A stretch of DNA of 64,000 nt, from assembly GCA_040391785.1 (NCBI GenBank), contig JBEBXH010000013.1, positions 35,762-99,761 on the forward strand, read 5' to 3'. Below, in pieces: positions 9,225-19,213 of this stretch. Made by a program: the position numbers and the translations under genes. This DNA is from UBA5239 sp040391785 (GTDB taxonomy: Bacteria; Verrucomicrobiota; Lentisphaeria; Victivallales; Victivallaceae). The notes under the pieces were generated by a model, which saw nothing but the letters and a program-made list of their open reading frames with translations, was not told the DNA's origin and searched no databases. Numbering within the stretch: the stretch's first letter is position 1; every line of letters starts with the position of its first letter.

Positions 9225-11159
9225 TTAGTGCTTGACGCGGTGGCGGAACGGGGTGGCCGGGAGCCCTTCGGTGTTGTACAGGTTTCCGGTCGGGAAATTG
9301 CTCCAGCCGTAATAGAGAATCTGCGGCGATTTGACCTTGGAACAGGAGAGCTCCACGGTGTCGTCGGAAATAATCGTGGCCTTGGCGCGGTACAGATTGC
9401 CCTTTTCGCCGATGGCAAAGCCGTCCGGCTCGCCGTTGAACTGCAGTTTTGAGCCGAAGGTATTGAATTTGACCTGCAGCTTGGCGCGGGTCCGCGTCAC
9501 GGAGTGCATCCGGGGCGAATAAGGCGGCTTGCGGTTATTAATCAACGCGTTGGCGATGGCGGCGGCACGCTCGGCGATAATGGATTTGTCGGCGGGGTGA
9601 ATGTCGTTTTCGGCGCCGGTGTCGCAGGTTACGACCAGCGGCTCGCCGCACTGCAGCTGGGCCTCGCGCAGAAGCGCCCACTGGCTGTGCGGAGAAACCA
9701 GGCGCTTGGCCTGATAACCGGGCAGCTGGATGACGATGAAGTCCATCCGGGTCTGCGCCCAGCGGTATTTCCAGTCTTCGATCAGGCTCTGCAGCATGCT
9801 GCGGTACTGGGCCGCCTGCGAAATAGCGTTGCACTCGCCCTGATACCACAGCACGCCGCGGATGGCGTAGGGAATCAATGGCGCGATCATATTGTCGAAC
9901 AGGATATGCTGGGAATGCGGTTCGCCGGGGCCGCTCATGACCAGCGATTCGGCCAGGTTGTTGCCGGCGTTGTGTTCCATGTGGTAGCGCCACTCGACGT
10001 TGAGCGGAATCTGCAGATCGCCGACCTTGGCGAACATCAGATCGGCGGGGCCGGTCAGCCCCCCGGAAGTGGCCACCGGAAAGAGCGAACTGACGCGGAT
10101 CGCAATGACGTTGCGCCCTGCTTTGACCAGTTCGCCGGGGGCCGTGTAAATGCGCGGGCGGTCCCAGAAGTTCATATCGATGCCGTCGCCGGTACGGCCG
10201 ATTTCCGTGCCGTTGAAGTAAGTGAGATCGCCCTTGTCGACGGCTCCGAGGGAGAGCGTGAGCTCCTTGCCGGCGCAATCCTTGGGCAGGTCGAGGGTGA
10301 GGCGGAACCAGAAAATGCCGCCGTGGATATAACCGGCGAGGTTCCAGCTGTCGGGCAGTTCCAGCGTCCGCCAGTAGCGGTCGTCGAAATCGGGGGCGGC
10401 ATAGCCCAGGCTCAGGCCGCGGTTCATCGGCAGTTTGGTCATCTGGTCGGCCAGGCGGTTCATGATCAGCTCATCGGGCTTCGGGAGCAATTGACCGGGC
10501 GGAAGCATATTGTAAATGCCGGTGCCGAACAGGATATTGTCGTATTCCAGGACCTTTTCGGCCCAGTTCGGGTTGCGGAGCAGGGCCTCGCGGGACATCC
10601 AGCTCTCGGCGGCGGTACCGCCGCGGGCGGCTTCGATGATGCCGACTTTGATATTGTTTTCGGCGGCGATTTTTTCGGCGAAGAGAAAACCGATGCCGGA
10701 GAATTGAGGTGAAACAGCGTCCGTGGCCGTGGTCCACTCGCCATCAAGGTAACTGGCCGGAGTGGGGAGGGCGCTCATCTGCACTTTGAAATAATGAATG
10801 TTGGGATTGCTGAGCCGCCCGGAATTTTTGATGACCTCAAAGTTATTGAGGTCGCTGAGGGGAAACGCGATGTTCGACTGTCCGGAGGCCACGTACACTT
10901 CGCCGACCCAGATATCCGAAAAGGCCACCTTTTCGCCGCTCTGCAGGTCCTCGAAAATAAGCTCGTGCGGCCCGCCCGCGGCCTGCGGCGGGAACCTCAG
11001 TTCGAAGCGGCCGCTGCTGTTGCTGACCGTCATGGCCACGCTGCGGCCGAACGTGCAGCGGACCTGGTGCATGGGCTCGGTATCCCCCCAGATCGGGATA
11101 CTGATATCTCTTTGCAAAACGGCATGGTTTTGAAAGACCGGTGAAATTCTAAACGTCAT
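9225..11159 (-). CDS. Sialate O-acetylesterase (SGNH-type)
   Basis: 644 aa. ATG 11159 follows GAGGATAAGAGT. No signal peptide, so probably cytoplasmic. The nucleophile block is VYVASGQSN (Ser95), followed later by VLWYQGECNA, and the acid/base pair is in ENDIHPADK (Asp519, His521). Between blocks lies an inserted jelly-roll domain (about 255-350: FWFRLTLDLP, YFNGTEIGRTGDG), the usual layout of this family. It removes O-acetyl groups from sialic acid so sialidase and lyase can act; relatives deacetylate xylan. The partial sialidase at the window start and the divergent AraC regulator support a host-glycan role. Confidence 0.9.
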   Translation of the reverse strand: MTFRISPVFQNHAVLQRDISIPIWGDTEPMHQVRCTFGRSVAMTVSNSSGRFELRFPPQAAGGPHELIFEDLQSGEKVAFSDIWVGEVYVASGQSNIAFPLSDLNNFEVIKNSGRLSNPNIHYFKVQMSALPTPASYLDGEWTTATDAVSPQFSGIGFLFAEKIAAENNIKVGIIEAARGGTAAESWMSREALLRNPNWAEKVLEYDNILFGTGIYNMLPPGQLLPKPDELIMNRLADQMTKLPMNRGLSLGYAAPDFDDRYWRTLELPDSWNLAGYIHGGIFWFRLTLDLPKDCAGKELTLSLGAVDKGDLTYFNGTEIGRTGDGIDMNFWDRPRIYTAPGELVKAGRNVIAIRVSSLFPVATSGGLTGPADLMFAKVGDLQIPLNVEWRYHMEHNAGNNLAESLVMSGPGEPHSQHILFDNMIAPLIPYAIRGVLWYQGECNAISQAAQYRSMLQSLIEDWKYRWAQTRMDFIVIQLPGYQAKRLVSPHSQWALLREAQLQCGEPLVVTCDTGAENDIHPADKSIIAERAAAIANALINNRKPPYSPRMHSVTRTRAKLQVKFNTFGSKLQFNGEPDGFAIGEKGNLYRAKATIISDDTVELSCSKVKSPQILYYGWSNFPTGNLYNTEGLPATPFRHRVKH

Positions 11160-11180
11160 ACTCTTATCCTCGGAGCGAAA

Positions 11181-11250
11181 ATTATTAAATTATAATTTAA
11201 ATAAAGTTAACCCCTTTTTCCAAATTATCAACCGGAAAACGGGGTTCACT
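11181..11250. promoter_or_regulatory. Divergent control region with inverted repeat (esterase / AraC)
   Basis: AACCCCTTTTTCC (11209-11221) and GGAAAACGGGGTT (11234-11246) are inverted copies matching at 12 of 13 positions, 12 bp apart. They lie between the esterase and the AraC-type gene, upstream of an AT-rich block holding TATAAT-like sequence for the esterase. This is a plausible operator; the binding protein is unknown. Confidence 0.5.
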
Positions 11251-11285
11251 CAGTATTTTTTATCTATTCAGTCGGGGATCATCCC

Positions 11286-12236
11286 ATGCTACAGGGCGGA
11301 TCGGAGCTTTCCGGAATTGACAAGACGGTATCGAATGGTATATTTTCATTACAGGATACTTCATCGATGACGGAACAGAATTTCAAATTGCAGCATAATG
11401 TTATCCGCAACCCGGCGGGGGAGATTTATATTGATGAATCTTTCTATTTGAATCAGCAACTCAGCACGGACAATCAGTTGCTCCAATGTTTCGGTTACGG
11501 GGATTGCCACTGGCGCAAGGGCAAGCCGATCATGCGCTCGCCGATCAGTGCCTATCACTCATTCGCCTATGTTTATGAGGGTGATTGGCTTTTCTGGCAC
11601 GAGAACAAAAAGATCATCGCCCGGCCGGGCGACATGGTGGTGGAGAAATTCCGGGAAGGCACCAAATGGAGCGCCGGCCCCAGCGGATATCTGCGCAAGC
11701 GTACGCTGCTGCTCAGCTATACGCCGCTTTTGACCTTTCTTTGCGACTCGATATTCTCGCATGGCTTGAATATTTTCCACTTGAATAATCCGCGGAAAAT
11801 CGACGGCATCATGCTCGAAATCAGGAGCCTCATCATCAACGGCAGCCCCAACCAGCAGGACGATATCGCGTTGCTGATTTTCCGTTTCCTGCAGGAACTT
11901 CACTGCCAGTTCAACCAGGCCGGGTACCCGGAGATGCTGGTCCGGGCGCTGAACTTCATCAATTCAAACAAATGCATCTCGCTGAACCTGCTGTCGGAAC
12001 ATTGCAATACCAGCATCAGCACCTTGTCGCGGCTGTTCCGGAAATACCTCGGCTGCAGCCCCGGCCAGTACCTGATCAAGCAGCGCCTTGAGCGGGCCTG
12101 CAAACTTCTGCAGGTGCACAATCTGAGCATCAAAGCCATTGCCGCCGAATGCGGCTACGGCAGCCCCATGTTCTTTGCCCGTGAGTTCAAACAGCATTAC
12201 GGCACTTCGCCTTCGCGCTATCGCCGCGACAGTTGA
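11286..12236 (+). CDS. AraC-family transcriptional regulator
   Basis: 316 aa from ATG 11286 (GGGGATC upstream). ATG 11367 (289 aa, AGGATA upstream) gives a more typical length and may be the true start. The N-terminal half is a cupin-like sensor (RPGDMVVEKFREGTKW). The C-terminal ~100 residues are a double HTH: SLNLLSEHCNTSISTLSRLFRKYLGCSP, ending IAAECGYGSPMFFAREFKQHYGTSPSRYR. It probably activates the DUF4838 gene that starts 125 bp downstream, and possibly the divergent esterase gene, in response to a sugar. Confidence 0.9.
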   Translation: MLQGGSELSGIDKTVSNGIFSLQDTSSMTEQNFKLQHNVIRNPAGEIYIDESFYLNQQLSTDNQLLQCFGYGDCHWRKGKPIMRSPISAYHSFAYVYEGDWLFWHENKKIIARPGDMVVEKFREGTKWSAGPSGYLRKRTLLLSYTPLLTFLCDSIFSHGLNIFHLNNPRKIDGIMLEIRSLIINGSPNQQDDIALLIFRFLQELHCQFNQAGYPEMLVRALNFINSNKCISLNLLSEHCNTSISTLSRLFRKYLGCSPGQYLIKQRLERACKLLQVHNLSIKAIAAECGYGSPMFFAREFKQHYGTSPSRYRRDS

Positions 12237-12297
12237 CATTTTCTCACGATGCTAAAAATAAGTCGTAATATTGACAAGATAGTGCATTTCTTGCTTA

Positions 12298-12326
12298 TTG
12301 CCAAAATCCGCTTTATCCTGTATAAT
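12298..12326 (+). promoter_or_regulatory. Promoter of the DUF4838-prepilin operon
   Basis: TTGCCA (12298-12303), a 17-bp spacer and TATAAT (12321-12326). The imperfect -35 suits an activator-dependent promoter, in line with the adjacent AraC gene. Confidence 0.6.
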
Positions 12327-12361
12327 TTTACTAATGTCAAATAAAAATAAGGTTTCAGATT

Positions 12362-14674
12362 ATGAAAAAATTATGCAGTATTCTTTTATTGTTCCTGTCG
12401 GCTTTTATTTTGGGAGCCACTACCGTTAAGATAGACCCCGGTCAGGCAGCGGTCGTGCCGGCGAACCCCGGGGCCCGGAAAGCAGCGGAAACGCTGCGCG
12501 ATTACCTGAAGCTGGCTTCCGGCGTCGACATTCCTGTTCAGGAAAATGCCGGGGACCGGGCTTTTGTGTTCCAGCTCGATATCGACGCCACACTGCCGCC
12601 GGAGTCGTTCAAGTGGCAGGTATCCGGGGCGCGGGCGGTGCTCAGCGGAGCCGATGCCCGGGCGCTGCGCTTTGCGGTTTACGATTTTCTGGAAACCAAT
12701 CTGCAGTTTCGCTGGATCAGGCCGGGCGACACGGCTTACCGCCAACGGGAAACGTTTGAATTTGCGGAGGGCAGCCGCGAATGGCAGCCGAAATACCGGA
12801 TCCGCGGCCTCCGTGGCGGCGTCATCGGCAGCAAAGTCACCAATCCGGAGCTGAAGGAATTCGAGATCACCCCGGAAGTCAGGCAGCAGCGCCTCGCGGA
12901 ACTGGAGGAGTGGCAGGCGCAGATGCGTCTGGGCGGGCACAATACCCCGGTTTACGGTCATGCATTCAATAAATACTGGAGCCGTTACGGACAGGAACAC
13001 CCGGAGTATTTCGCCTTGAATTCCTACGGCAAGCGCGCCCCCGCACCGCGCAACAAGGCCCAGGCGGAAAATCCCGCCGCCACCAGTTACGGCACCGCCG
13101 CCAGCATCAAAATGTGCTGCAGCAACGAAGGTTTGGTCAAGCAGATTCTCGCGAATTGGGACCGTACAAGGCCCTATGTCAACGTTTGCGAAAACGACAG
13201 CCCGCCGGTCGAATACTGCCGCTGCGAAAACTGCCGGAAGCTGGATGCCACGCTGCCCGGTGAGAATTTCGAATCACATCTCGCCGACCGTTACGTATAC
13301 CTGACCAACAAAGTGGCGGAAGAAGCCGCCGCGCTTGATCCCGCCGCCCGCGCCACTATGTATGCTTACAATGAAACCGAGCAGCCGCCGCGCCGTGTCC
13401 GGGTTTCGCCGCGAACCACCGTCGGAATCGTTCCCACGGTATTTGACCTGAAACAGACCGAAGCGCTGTTGAAAGGCTGGCGCGATATGGGTTCCAACGA
13501 AACGTTCTGGCGTCCGAATCAGCATGTATATTTCGCGACCGGGGCCATGCCGTTCGGTTTCGAGAAGCATTTTCATGAGTTGATCCAGTTGGCCGGACAA
13601 TATGGAGTCATCGGTTTCGATTACGATTCGCTGCACCATAACTGGGGCGCTACCGGGCTGTCCGATTATATCATGGCGAAAACCATGGCCGAGCCGGAAA
13701 AATCCTTCGATTACTGGATGCAGCATTATCTGGCTGCCTTTGGCGGGGCCGCGCCGGAAATGGACCGTTATTTCCTGTATTGGCGCGAGAATGTCTGGGA
13801 AAAACGGATTGCGCCGGATTTGATCGGCATCCTGGAAAAAGGCCGCTATTTCAACTTTGTCCGCGGCATGATGTGGAACCTCAAAAATTACTATAACGAG
13901 AGTGATTTCAACGCCACCGACGCCATGCTGCAGGATGCCTTGAAAAGAGACCTGAGCGACGGCGAGCGCGCCCGTGTCGAGGAATTCGTCCTGACCAACC
14001 GCCACGCCCGGCTGTTATACTGTGCCGTAACCAAAAAGAACAGCGAAAATACCTTGGCGCTGCTTGACTTCCGCCGTCAGCACAAGGAACGGCCATTCCT
14101 GAACTGGGCCGACCTTTTCAACAAGGAAAGCTACTGGGGGGATGTGGCCGGAACTAACGAAACGCTGGTATTCAAGGATTTCACGCCGCCTTATCTGCCG
14201 ACTCCGCTGTACTGGCACTTCCAGCTCGACCCGAACGATATCGGCGTCAAGGAAGAATGGATGAAAAAGCCCGCCCGCGAGCTGGTCAAATGGGATATGA
14301 TGCCGACCAACAATTTCTGGGAAACCCCCTACAAGCATTACCCGCACCCGTCCGCCGAAACCCGCAAACTCACCGCGAATTATGATGGCATCGCCTGGTA
14401 CTTCATCCGCATCAAAGTGCCGAAGGACTGGCAGGACCGGAAAGTGTTCCTTTACTTCGGCGCGGTGGATGAATCCTGCTGGCTCTATGTCAACGGGCAG
14501 GAATCGGGCTCCAGAATTCATACCAAACCCAACGACTGGACCACACCGTTCACCCTGGAAATAACCAGCCGGATCAATTGGGCCAGTACGGATCAGGACA
14601 TCATGGTCCGGGTGGAAGATACCAACGGAACGGGCGGCATCTGGAAAAAAGTTTACCTCGTTTCAATTCGATAA
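12362..14674 (+). CDS. Secreted DUF4838 protein (alpha-glucuronidase-like), cassette A
   Basis: 770 aa with a signal peptide (MKKLCSILLLFLSAFILGA). The N-terminal ~130 residues resemble the GH20-b/GH67-type prefix (RKAAETLRDYLKLASGVDIPV). A DUF4838 core follows: GHAFNKYWSRYGQEHPEYFAL, then ENDSPPVEYCRCENC with the C-x-C-x2-C cluster near residue 286, shared with the two other DUF4838 proteins here. The C-terminal ~110 residues look like a galactose-binding beta-sandwich (VFLYFGAVDESCWLYVNG). Glycosidase action on uronic or N-acetyl sugars is likely but substrate unknown. First gene of a three-gene operon with the prepilin and propeller genes. Confidence 0.82.
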   Translation: MKKLCSILLLFLSAFILGATTVKIDPGQAAVVPANPGARKAAETLRDYLKLASGVDIPVQENAGDRAFVFQLDIDATLPPESFKWQVSGARAVLSGADARALRFAVYDFLETNLQFRWIRPGDTAYRQRETFEFAEGSREWQPKYRIRGLRGGVIGSKVTNPELKEFEITPEVRQQRLAELEEWQAQMRLGGHNTPVYGHAFNKYWSRYGQEHPEYFALNSYGKRAPAPRNKAQAENPAATSYGTAASIKMCCSNEGLVKQILANWDRTRPYVNVCENDSPPVEYCRCENCRKLDATLPGENFESHLADRYVYLTNKVAEEAAALDPAARATMYAYNETEQPPRRVRVSPRTTVGIVPTVFDLKQTEALLKGWRDMGSNETFWRPNQHVYFATGAMPFGFEKHFHELIQLAGQYGVIGFDYDSLHHNWGATGLSDYIMAKTMAEPEKSFDYWMQHYLAAFGGAAPEMDRYFLYWRENVWEKRIAPDLIGILEKGRYFNFVRGMMWNLKNYYNESDFNATDAMLQDALKRDLSDGERARVEEFVLTNRHARLLYCAVTKKNSENTLALLDFRRQHKERPFLNWADLFNKESYWGDVAGTNETLVFKDFTPPYLPTPLYWHFQLDPNDIGVKEEWMKKPARELVKWDMMPTNNFWETPYKHYPHPSAETRKLTANYDGIAWYFIRIKVPKDWQDRKVFLYFGAVDESCWLYVNGQESGSRIHTKPNDWTTPFTLEITSRINWASTDQDIMVRVEDTNGTGGIWKKVYLVSIR

Positions 14675-14690
14675 AACGGAGAAAGCAAAG

Positions 14691-15368
14691 ATGAAAAAAG
14701 ACCGTAATTTCACCCTCATTGAACTCCTCGTAGTGATCGCGATCATCGCCATTTTGGCTGCGATGCTGCTGCCCGCCCTGGGCAAGGCCCGGGCCGCGGC
14801 GGAAAAGGCCTCATGCATCAACAACCTGAAAACCCTGATGAATTACTCGCAGCTTTATTCCAACGATTACGAGGACTATATTCCGATTTCCTACGCCAAT
14901 ACCGAGCTGATCAATTATGCCTCGATCGCTACTGCTACCGCCGGGGCGGGCGGTATTACCCATTATGTGAAATACGGGTATAACAGCTACAGTTATGCTG
15001 AGTCTATGCGGATACGGTCGCTGTACATGTGCCCGGGTTCGAGCAAAAGCGCCGGAACCAGTGTCGAGCAGTATTTCGCCCGGCTCAACTACGGCATGAA
15101 CCGCAATTTCAATTACGGTTATACCACCAAGCTGAGCAAAATCTCCTCCATCAAGCAACCCTCGCAGGTGTTCATGCTGATCGAAACCAAATATTATGAT
15201 GGCTCCGGCACGCTTTATCCGTGGGAAGCCATTGAAACTGCCCGGACCGCGTGCTGGGCCACCTTCGGGCGCTTCCACAATGCGCAGGGCAATCTCGGGC
15301 TTTTTGACGGCCATGTAGCCTCGTGGGCAGGGAGCAACCCGAAGGATCAGGGCTTTTTGTGGGAGTGA
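14691..15368 (+). CDS. Prepilin-like H-x9-DG protein, cassette A
   Basis: 225 aa. Residues 1-35 are a type IV/II prepilin leader and helix: MKKDRN then FTLIELLVVIAIIAILAAML, with Glu+5 present. The residue before Phe(+1) is Asn, not the Gly normally required by prepilin peptidase. The C-terminus has FHNAQGNLGLFDGHV, an exact H-x9-DG motif as in the prepilin-associated H-X9-DG family. The globular part is unlike the other three copies. It lies 16 bp after the DUF4838 gene and 6 bp before the propeller gene, so all three are co-transcribed. A pseudopilin or surface-display role is inferred. Confidence 0.85.
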   Translation: MKKDRNFTLIELLVVIAIIAILAAMLLPALGKARAAAEKASCINNLKTLMNYSQLYSNDYEDYIPISYANTELINYASIATATAGAGGITHYVKYGYNSYSYAESMRIRSLYMCPGSSKSAGTSVEQYFARLNYGMNRNFNYGYTTKLSKISSIKQPSQVFMLIETKYYDGSGTLYPWEAIETARTACWATFGRFHNAQGNLGLFDGHVASWAGSNPKDQGFLWE

Positions 15369-15374
15369 TATGCT

Positions 15375-16928
15375 ATGACCGCTTATAAAATGCTTGACCG
15401 CCGGGAATTGTTTCTGGATGGTTTCCTGGCGGAACACCTGAAAAATGTCTCTTACCGGATTCATCATCCGGAACGCCGGGAAATCGTCCTGCAAATGAAC
15501 CAGCCGCATGAAAACACCAATAATTCCTGTTTCCAAACCATCGTCAAAACCCCGGAACGTTATTTGATCTACTACCGGGCCGGATTCCGCGTTCCCTGTC
15601 TGGCGTCGCCGGTCCTTGATTGTGCCAACGCCTGCCTTTGCGCCGCGGAAACCACGGACGGCAAGAGCTGGCGCCGCTGCGACGTCGGAATCAGTCCGGT
15701 CGGCGATAATGTGGTGCTCGACAACCGCATGACTCAAGTTGTTTCTACGGCGGCGGATTGCCCGGGGACAACCACGGTGTTCTACGACACCAACCCGGCT
15801 TCACCGCTGCGGGAAAAATTCAAAATGATCGTGACGGACGAGTCCAGCGGCAAAACCCGGGGCATGTACCTCTTTACCTCCCCCGACGGCCTTCGTTTCA
15901 AGTGCAAAAGCAAAAAGAAATTCGCACTGGACAGCATGTATGACTCCCAGAACCTGGCCTTTTTCGACCCGGAAATCGGTGAGTACCGGGTGTATCACCG
16001 TACCTGGGGGAACGGACGGATCCGCATGATCCGGACACATCGTACCGGGGATTTCAAAACGTTTACCCATGGCAGTGATGTCATTTTCGACGATCCGTAT
16101 TTCAATATGGAACTCTATACCAATCAGGTACAACCCTATTACCGTGCTCCGCATATCCTGATTGGCACGCCCATGCGCTACTGCGACTACAATTTGGTCT
16201 GGGATCAGAGGATTTACGCCCGTCCCGGCCTGCAGGAACGGGTATTCCGGGCCGGGGGCGACAGTGAAAAGCCGGACGTTCGCAGTGCTCTGGCCGCCAC
16301 GGACAGCATCGTCATGGCGTCCCGCGACGGAGTCCACTTCAAGCGCTACGCCGAAGCTTTCGTGCGTCCGGGTGATCAACTCCAGGGCAACTGGTCCTAC
16401 GCGGATAATTTCCTGTTCAGCGGCTGCATTCAGACCAAATCCGATCTGGGACCGGACTTTCCCGATGAAATGTCATTTTACCGCACGGAAAATACCTGGC
16501 AAAGCGAAGGAACCGCCATTCGCCGGCTGGCTCTCCGGCTGGACGGTTTCGTGTCGCTGAACGCCGGAGCCGACGCCGGTGAGGTTATTACCCGGCCGCT
16601 GGTCTTCAAGGGCGGGCGCCTGGTGCTGAACGTATCGACCGGAATATATGGTTTCGCCGCCTGTGAAATTCAGGATGCCGACGGGTGCGCCATCCCCGGT
16701 TATTCGCTGCAGGATGCTTTCCGGGTGCCCTGCGACGGACATGCCGTTGTGATGCGCTGGCGGAACCACGGTTCCGATCTCCGATGCCTGGAAGGGCAAG
16801 CGGTCCGATTGCGCTTTCTGCTTTGCGATGCGGACCTCTATAGCATGCAGTTTCAGCCTTTCCAGCCCGATCCGCCGTTTCCGAAACCAGGAGCGAGAAT
16901 CAATCCCGAAGAGTTCCGCTATGTTTAA
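15375..16928 (+). CDS. Putative cytosolic glycoside hydrolase, GH43/GH32-like beta-propeller
   Basis: 517 aa, no signal peptide. Repeated blade-like segments are visible: ERYLIYYRAGFR, REKFKMIVTDESSGKTRGMYL, FTSPDGLRFKCKSK, NLAFFDPEIGEYRVYHR and DSIVMASRDGVHFKRYAE. These resemble five-bladed propeller hydrolases (GH32/43/68/130 type). A beta-sandwich-like tail follows (~395-510). Catalytic acids cannot be assigned by eye. As third gene of the cassette A operon it could process oligosaccharides after import. Its stop codon overlaps the convergent DUF4838 gene by 4 bp. Confidence 0.6.
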   Translation: MTAYKMLDRRELFLDGFLAEHLKNVSYRIHHPERREIVLQMNQPHENTNNSCFQTIVKTPERYLIYYRAGFRVPCLASPVLDCANACLCAAETTDGKSWRRCDVGISPVGDNVVLDNRMTQVVSTAADCPGTTTVFYDTNPASPLREKFKMIVTDESSGKTRGMYLFTSPDGLRFKCKSKKKFALDSMYDSQNLAFFDPEIGEYRVYHRTWGNGRIRMIRTHRTGDFKTFTHGSDVIFDDPYFNMELYTNQVQPYYRAPHILIGTPMRYCDYNLVWDQRIYARPGLQERVFRAGGDSEKPDVRSALAATDSIVMASRDGVHFKRYAEAFVRPGDQLQGNWSYADNFLFSGCIQTKSDLGPDFPDEMSFYRTENTWQSEGTAIRRLALRLDGFVSLNAGADAGEVITRPLVFKGGRLVLNVSTGIYGFAACEIQDADGCAIPGYSLQDAFRVPCDGHAVVMRWRNHGSDLRCLEGQAVRLRFLLCDADLYSMQFQPFQPDPPFPKPGARINPEEFRYV

Positions 16929-19198
16929 TTTTTATCGACCAGGATCAGGCGGTCGCAGCTGACCAGGTTTTCGGTTCCCTGGCCGCCGTAGGCCGGACCA
17001 TCGAATTTCAGCGACACATAAACATCGAATTTCTTGTTCGGATTGCCCAACTCATAAGCCTGTTCCATCTGATAAGTGGCAAACCAGCCCCTTGAGAGAT
17101 AAAACATGCATTCGGTCGAAACGGGGCTGACGCCCACCGGATACAATTTGTATTTCCCCGGCAGGATGTCTTTTTTGGCGATGGTTGTTTTCAGAAAATA
17201 ATGTTTCCGGGTGACGTCGTAAACACCCATCGTCATCGGAAGCTCGTCGCTGACGCCGACCGAAGCCCGGCCGATTGCCGCATCGGGATCGTCGCGCAGG
17301 TTGCGTTCCGGGAAAAGCTGGTAAATCCGGTCCGGGGCGATTTTCTGGAACTGCGCGGGCAGCGGCTTGACCCGGCCTTGGGCGAGGGCGAGCGGCAGCT
17401 CATACTCTTTCAGGAACTGTTCATGTTTGTATTCGCGCTGGCCGCCGGAAGCATAGGAGACCGCGTTCCGGAGGTTCCGCTCGAGCCGCTCGGCCAGTTC
17501 TTCCGGCGTACAGGATATTTTCAGCTGTGCCCGTTGGATTTCCGGGAATTTCTTCAAGGTGGCGGCGTCCAGTGAAACGCGCAAATTGCGTATCCGGGTC
17601 AGGATTTCGGGGCGGTCAGGGGGAAGCGGCATGGCTTCGAGCCGGTCGAACCACTCCTGCCAGCGTACCAGGTTCTGCGGTGTGAGGTAGGCGAAAACAC
17701 TGATGGTCGCGCGCCATGAATACGGCACCGGCGAGTTCAAGGTACATTCATCCAGTTCCCGCATATATGCGAGCACTTCAGAAGCGGCGGGGCCGTAATA
17801 GAATTCGGCAAACTCGCGGATCAGCGCCTCCGCGTCGCGCTCCGGATTTTCAAAAAGCTTGCCCATTACCCAGCTCTGCATATCCGAGAAATTCAGTGCA
17901 TTCGGAATCCCGACATCATGCTCGAAAAATGCCCCGCGCACCTTCAGCGAATGAATCAGCTGAATATCATGGACCAGTTTTTTCACGTTTGCCACCGGCA
18001 ACGGCGAGGTATACGAGTTCGGATAATACCAGATGCGCAGATTGTCGGTGATTCTGCTCCAAGCCTGAAGATTTTCCCAGGTGCTCCGGTTCGACGGCGC
18101 GTCAAAGGTTGTGGCGAAATCCGCATCGATCGGGGCGAAAGTCACGATCAGGTTATCGGGAAGGCGTTTGACCTTGGGCGGGATTTCGCTCTGTTCCTTG
18201 CGGTAGGCCAGCATGGAAAGATAAGCTTTCGGGTACACCTCGCCGATTTTGTTTGCTGCCTCGATGCAGTAATCGAACAGCGGTCCGCCGGGCGAACCGT
18301 AGCGTTTTTCGAGCTCCTTGCAGGGCGCGCAATGACAGAAGCGTCCGTCCACGTCCGTGGCGGAAACGTCGACCACCCCGGTGCCGCCGTGCGCGGCGAG
18401 CTGCGCCAGCAGGTGGCCGGTGAACATCTTCCGCATTTCCGGGTTGCTGAAACAGAGCTGCATGTTGTTGACTCGTTTTCCATCACCGTTCAGCGAGTAG
18501 AATTCGGGGTGGGTGGCGAAAATGTTGATGTGCTCCGGCCACGGCTTGTAACCGCCCTGTTCGGGCCGTTCACCCGGCGGCATGAAGAAAAACAGCGAAT
18601 GGACCACCGGGCCGCGAAACGGGTAATCCTGACTCATGCCCGCCGGCAGCCGCACGTAAACATTGAACTTGTTGCGGCCGAAGTAATAAGGCACTGTGGC
18701 CTGATGCGGCGGGAAATAATAATTCGTGTGATGGCGGACGTTGAACACCGGCGTAAAACGGCGGTTGATTTCCGGGATTTCGAGGTTCCGGCGCTCGGGG
18801 ATCTTGTTTTCATCCCGCACCGTAAACCAGCGGCAGCCGAGATCATCCTCCAGGAAACTGTAGACGGCATAAAATACCCCGTTTCCGCCGCCGCCGGTCA
18901 GGTAAAGATGCCCGTCGCGGGTATAGACGTGATATTCCTGCGGCGCGTATTCAGTTCTATTGCCGCCGAGGCGGATCTGGCGTCCGCCGGAAGCGTCGGG
19001 CTTTACCGGGAAATCGGCGCCGGTGATTTTCTTCAAATGCATGGCGAGTTCGGCGGCGGCAAGCCGGTCGCTCGCATTTTCCGGAGAATCCAGCACGATC
19101 ACGTAATCGGTTTTGCCGTCCCGGGCGAGTTGCAGTGGAGCGCCGGAGCACGGGATCAGGAGGCAAAGAACGGCAATAATTGACGGAAGCATCTTCAT
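16925..19198 (-). CDS. Secreted DUF4838 protein, cassette B
   Basis: 757 aa with a signal peptide (MKMLPSIIAVLCLLIPCSGA). The N-terminal GH67-like prefix reads LAAAELAMHLKKITGADFPV and ends in AVYSFLEDDLGCRWFT, the family pattern before the catalytic barrel. The DUF4838 core contains HPEFYSLNGDGKR and DVDGRFCHCAPC, with the C-x-C-x2-C cluster near residue 288. Tail ~600-757 looks like beta-sheet. A glycan-degrading role is likely, exact sugar unknown. Last gene of the minus-strand operon GntR-prepilin-DUF4838, 15 bp after the prepilin gene. It converges with the propeller gene with overlapping stops, leaving no room for a terminator between them. Confidence 0.82.
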   Translation of the reverse strand: MKMLPSIIAVLCLLIPCSGAPLQLARDGKTDYVIVLDSPENASDRLAAAELAMHLKKITGADFPVKPDASGGRQIRLGGNRTEYAPQEYHVYTRDGHLYLTGGGGNGVFYAVYSFLEDDLGCRWFTVRDENKIPERRNLEIPEINRRFTPVFNVRHHTNYYFPPHQATVPYYFGRNKFNVYVRLPAGMSQDYPFRGPVVHSLFFFMPPGERPEQGGYKPWPEHINIFATHPEFYSLNGDGKRVNNMQLCFSNPEMRKMFTGHLLAQLAAHGGTGVVDVSATDVDGRFCHCAPCKELEKRYGSPGGPLFDYCIEAANKIGEVYPKAYLSMLAYRKEQSEIPPKVKRLPDNLIVTFAPIDADFATTFDAPSNRSTWENLQAWSRITDNLRIWYYPNSYTSPLPVANVKKLVHDIQLIHSLKVRGAFFEHDVGIPNALNFSDMQSWVMGKLFENPERDAEALIREFAEFYYGPAASEVLAYMRELDECTLNSPVPYSWRATISVFAYLTPQNLVRWQEWFDRLEAMPLPPDRPEILTRIRNLRVSLDAATLKKFPEIQRAQLKISCTPEELAERLERNLRNAVSYASGGQREYKHEQFLKEYELPLALAQGRVKPLPAQFQKIAPDRIYQLFPERNLRDDPDAAIGRASVGVSDELPMTMGVYDVTRKHYFLKTTIAKKDILPGKYKLYPVGVSPVSTECMFYLSRGWFATYQMEQAYELGNPNKKFDVYVSLKFDGPAYGGQGTENLVSCDRLILVDKN

Positions 19199-19213
19199 TG
19201 TTGAAATCCTTGG

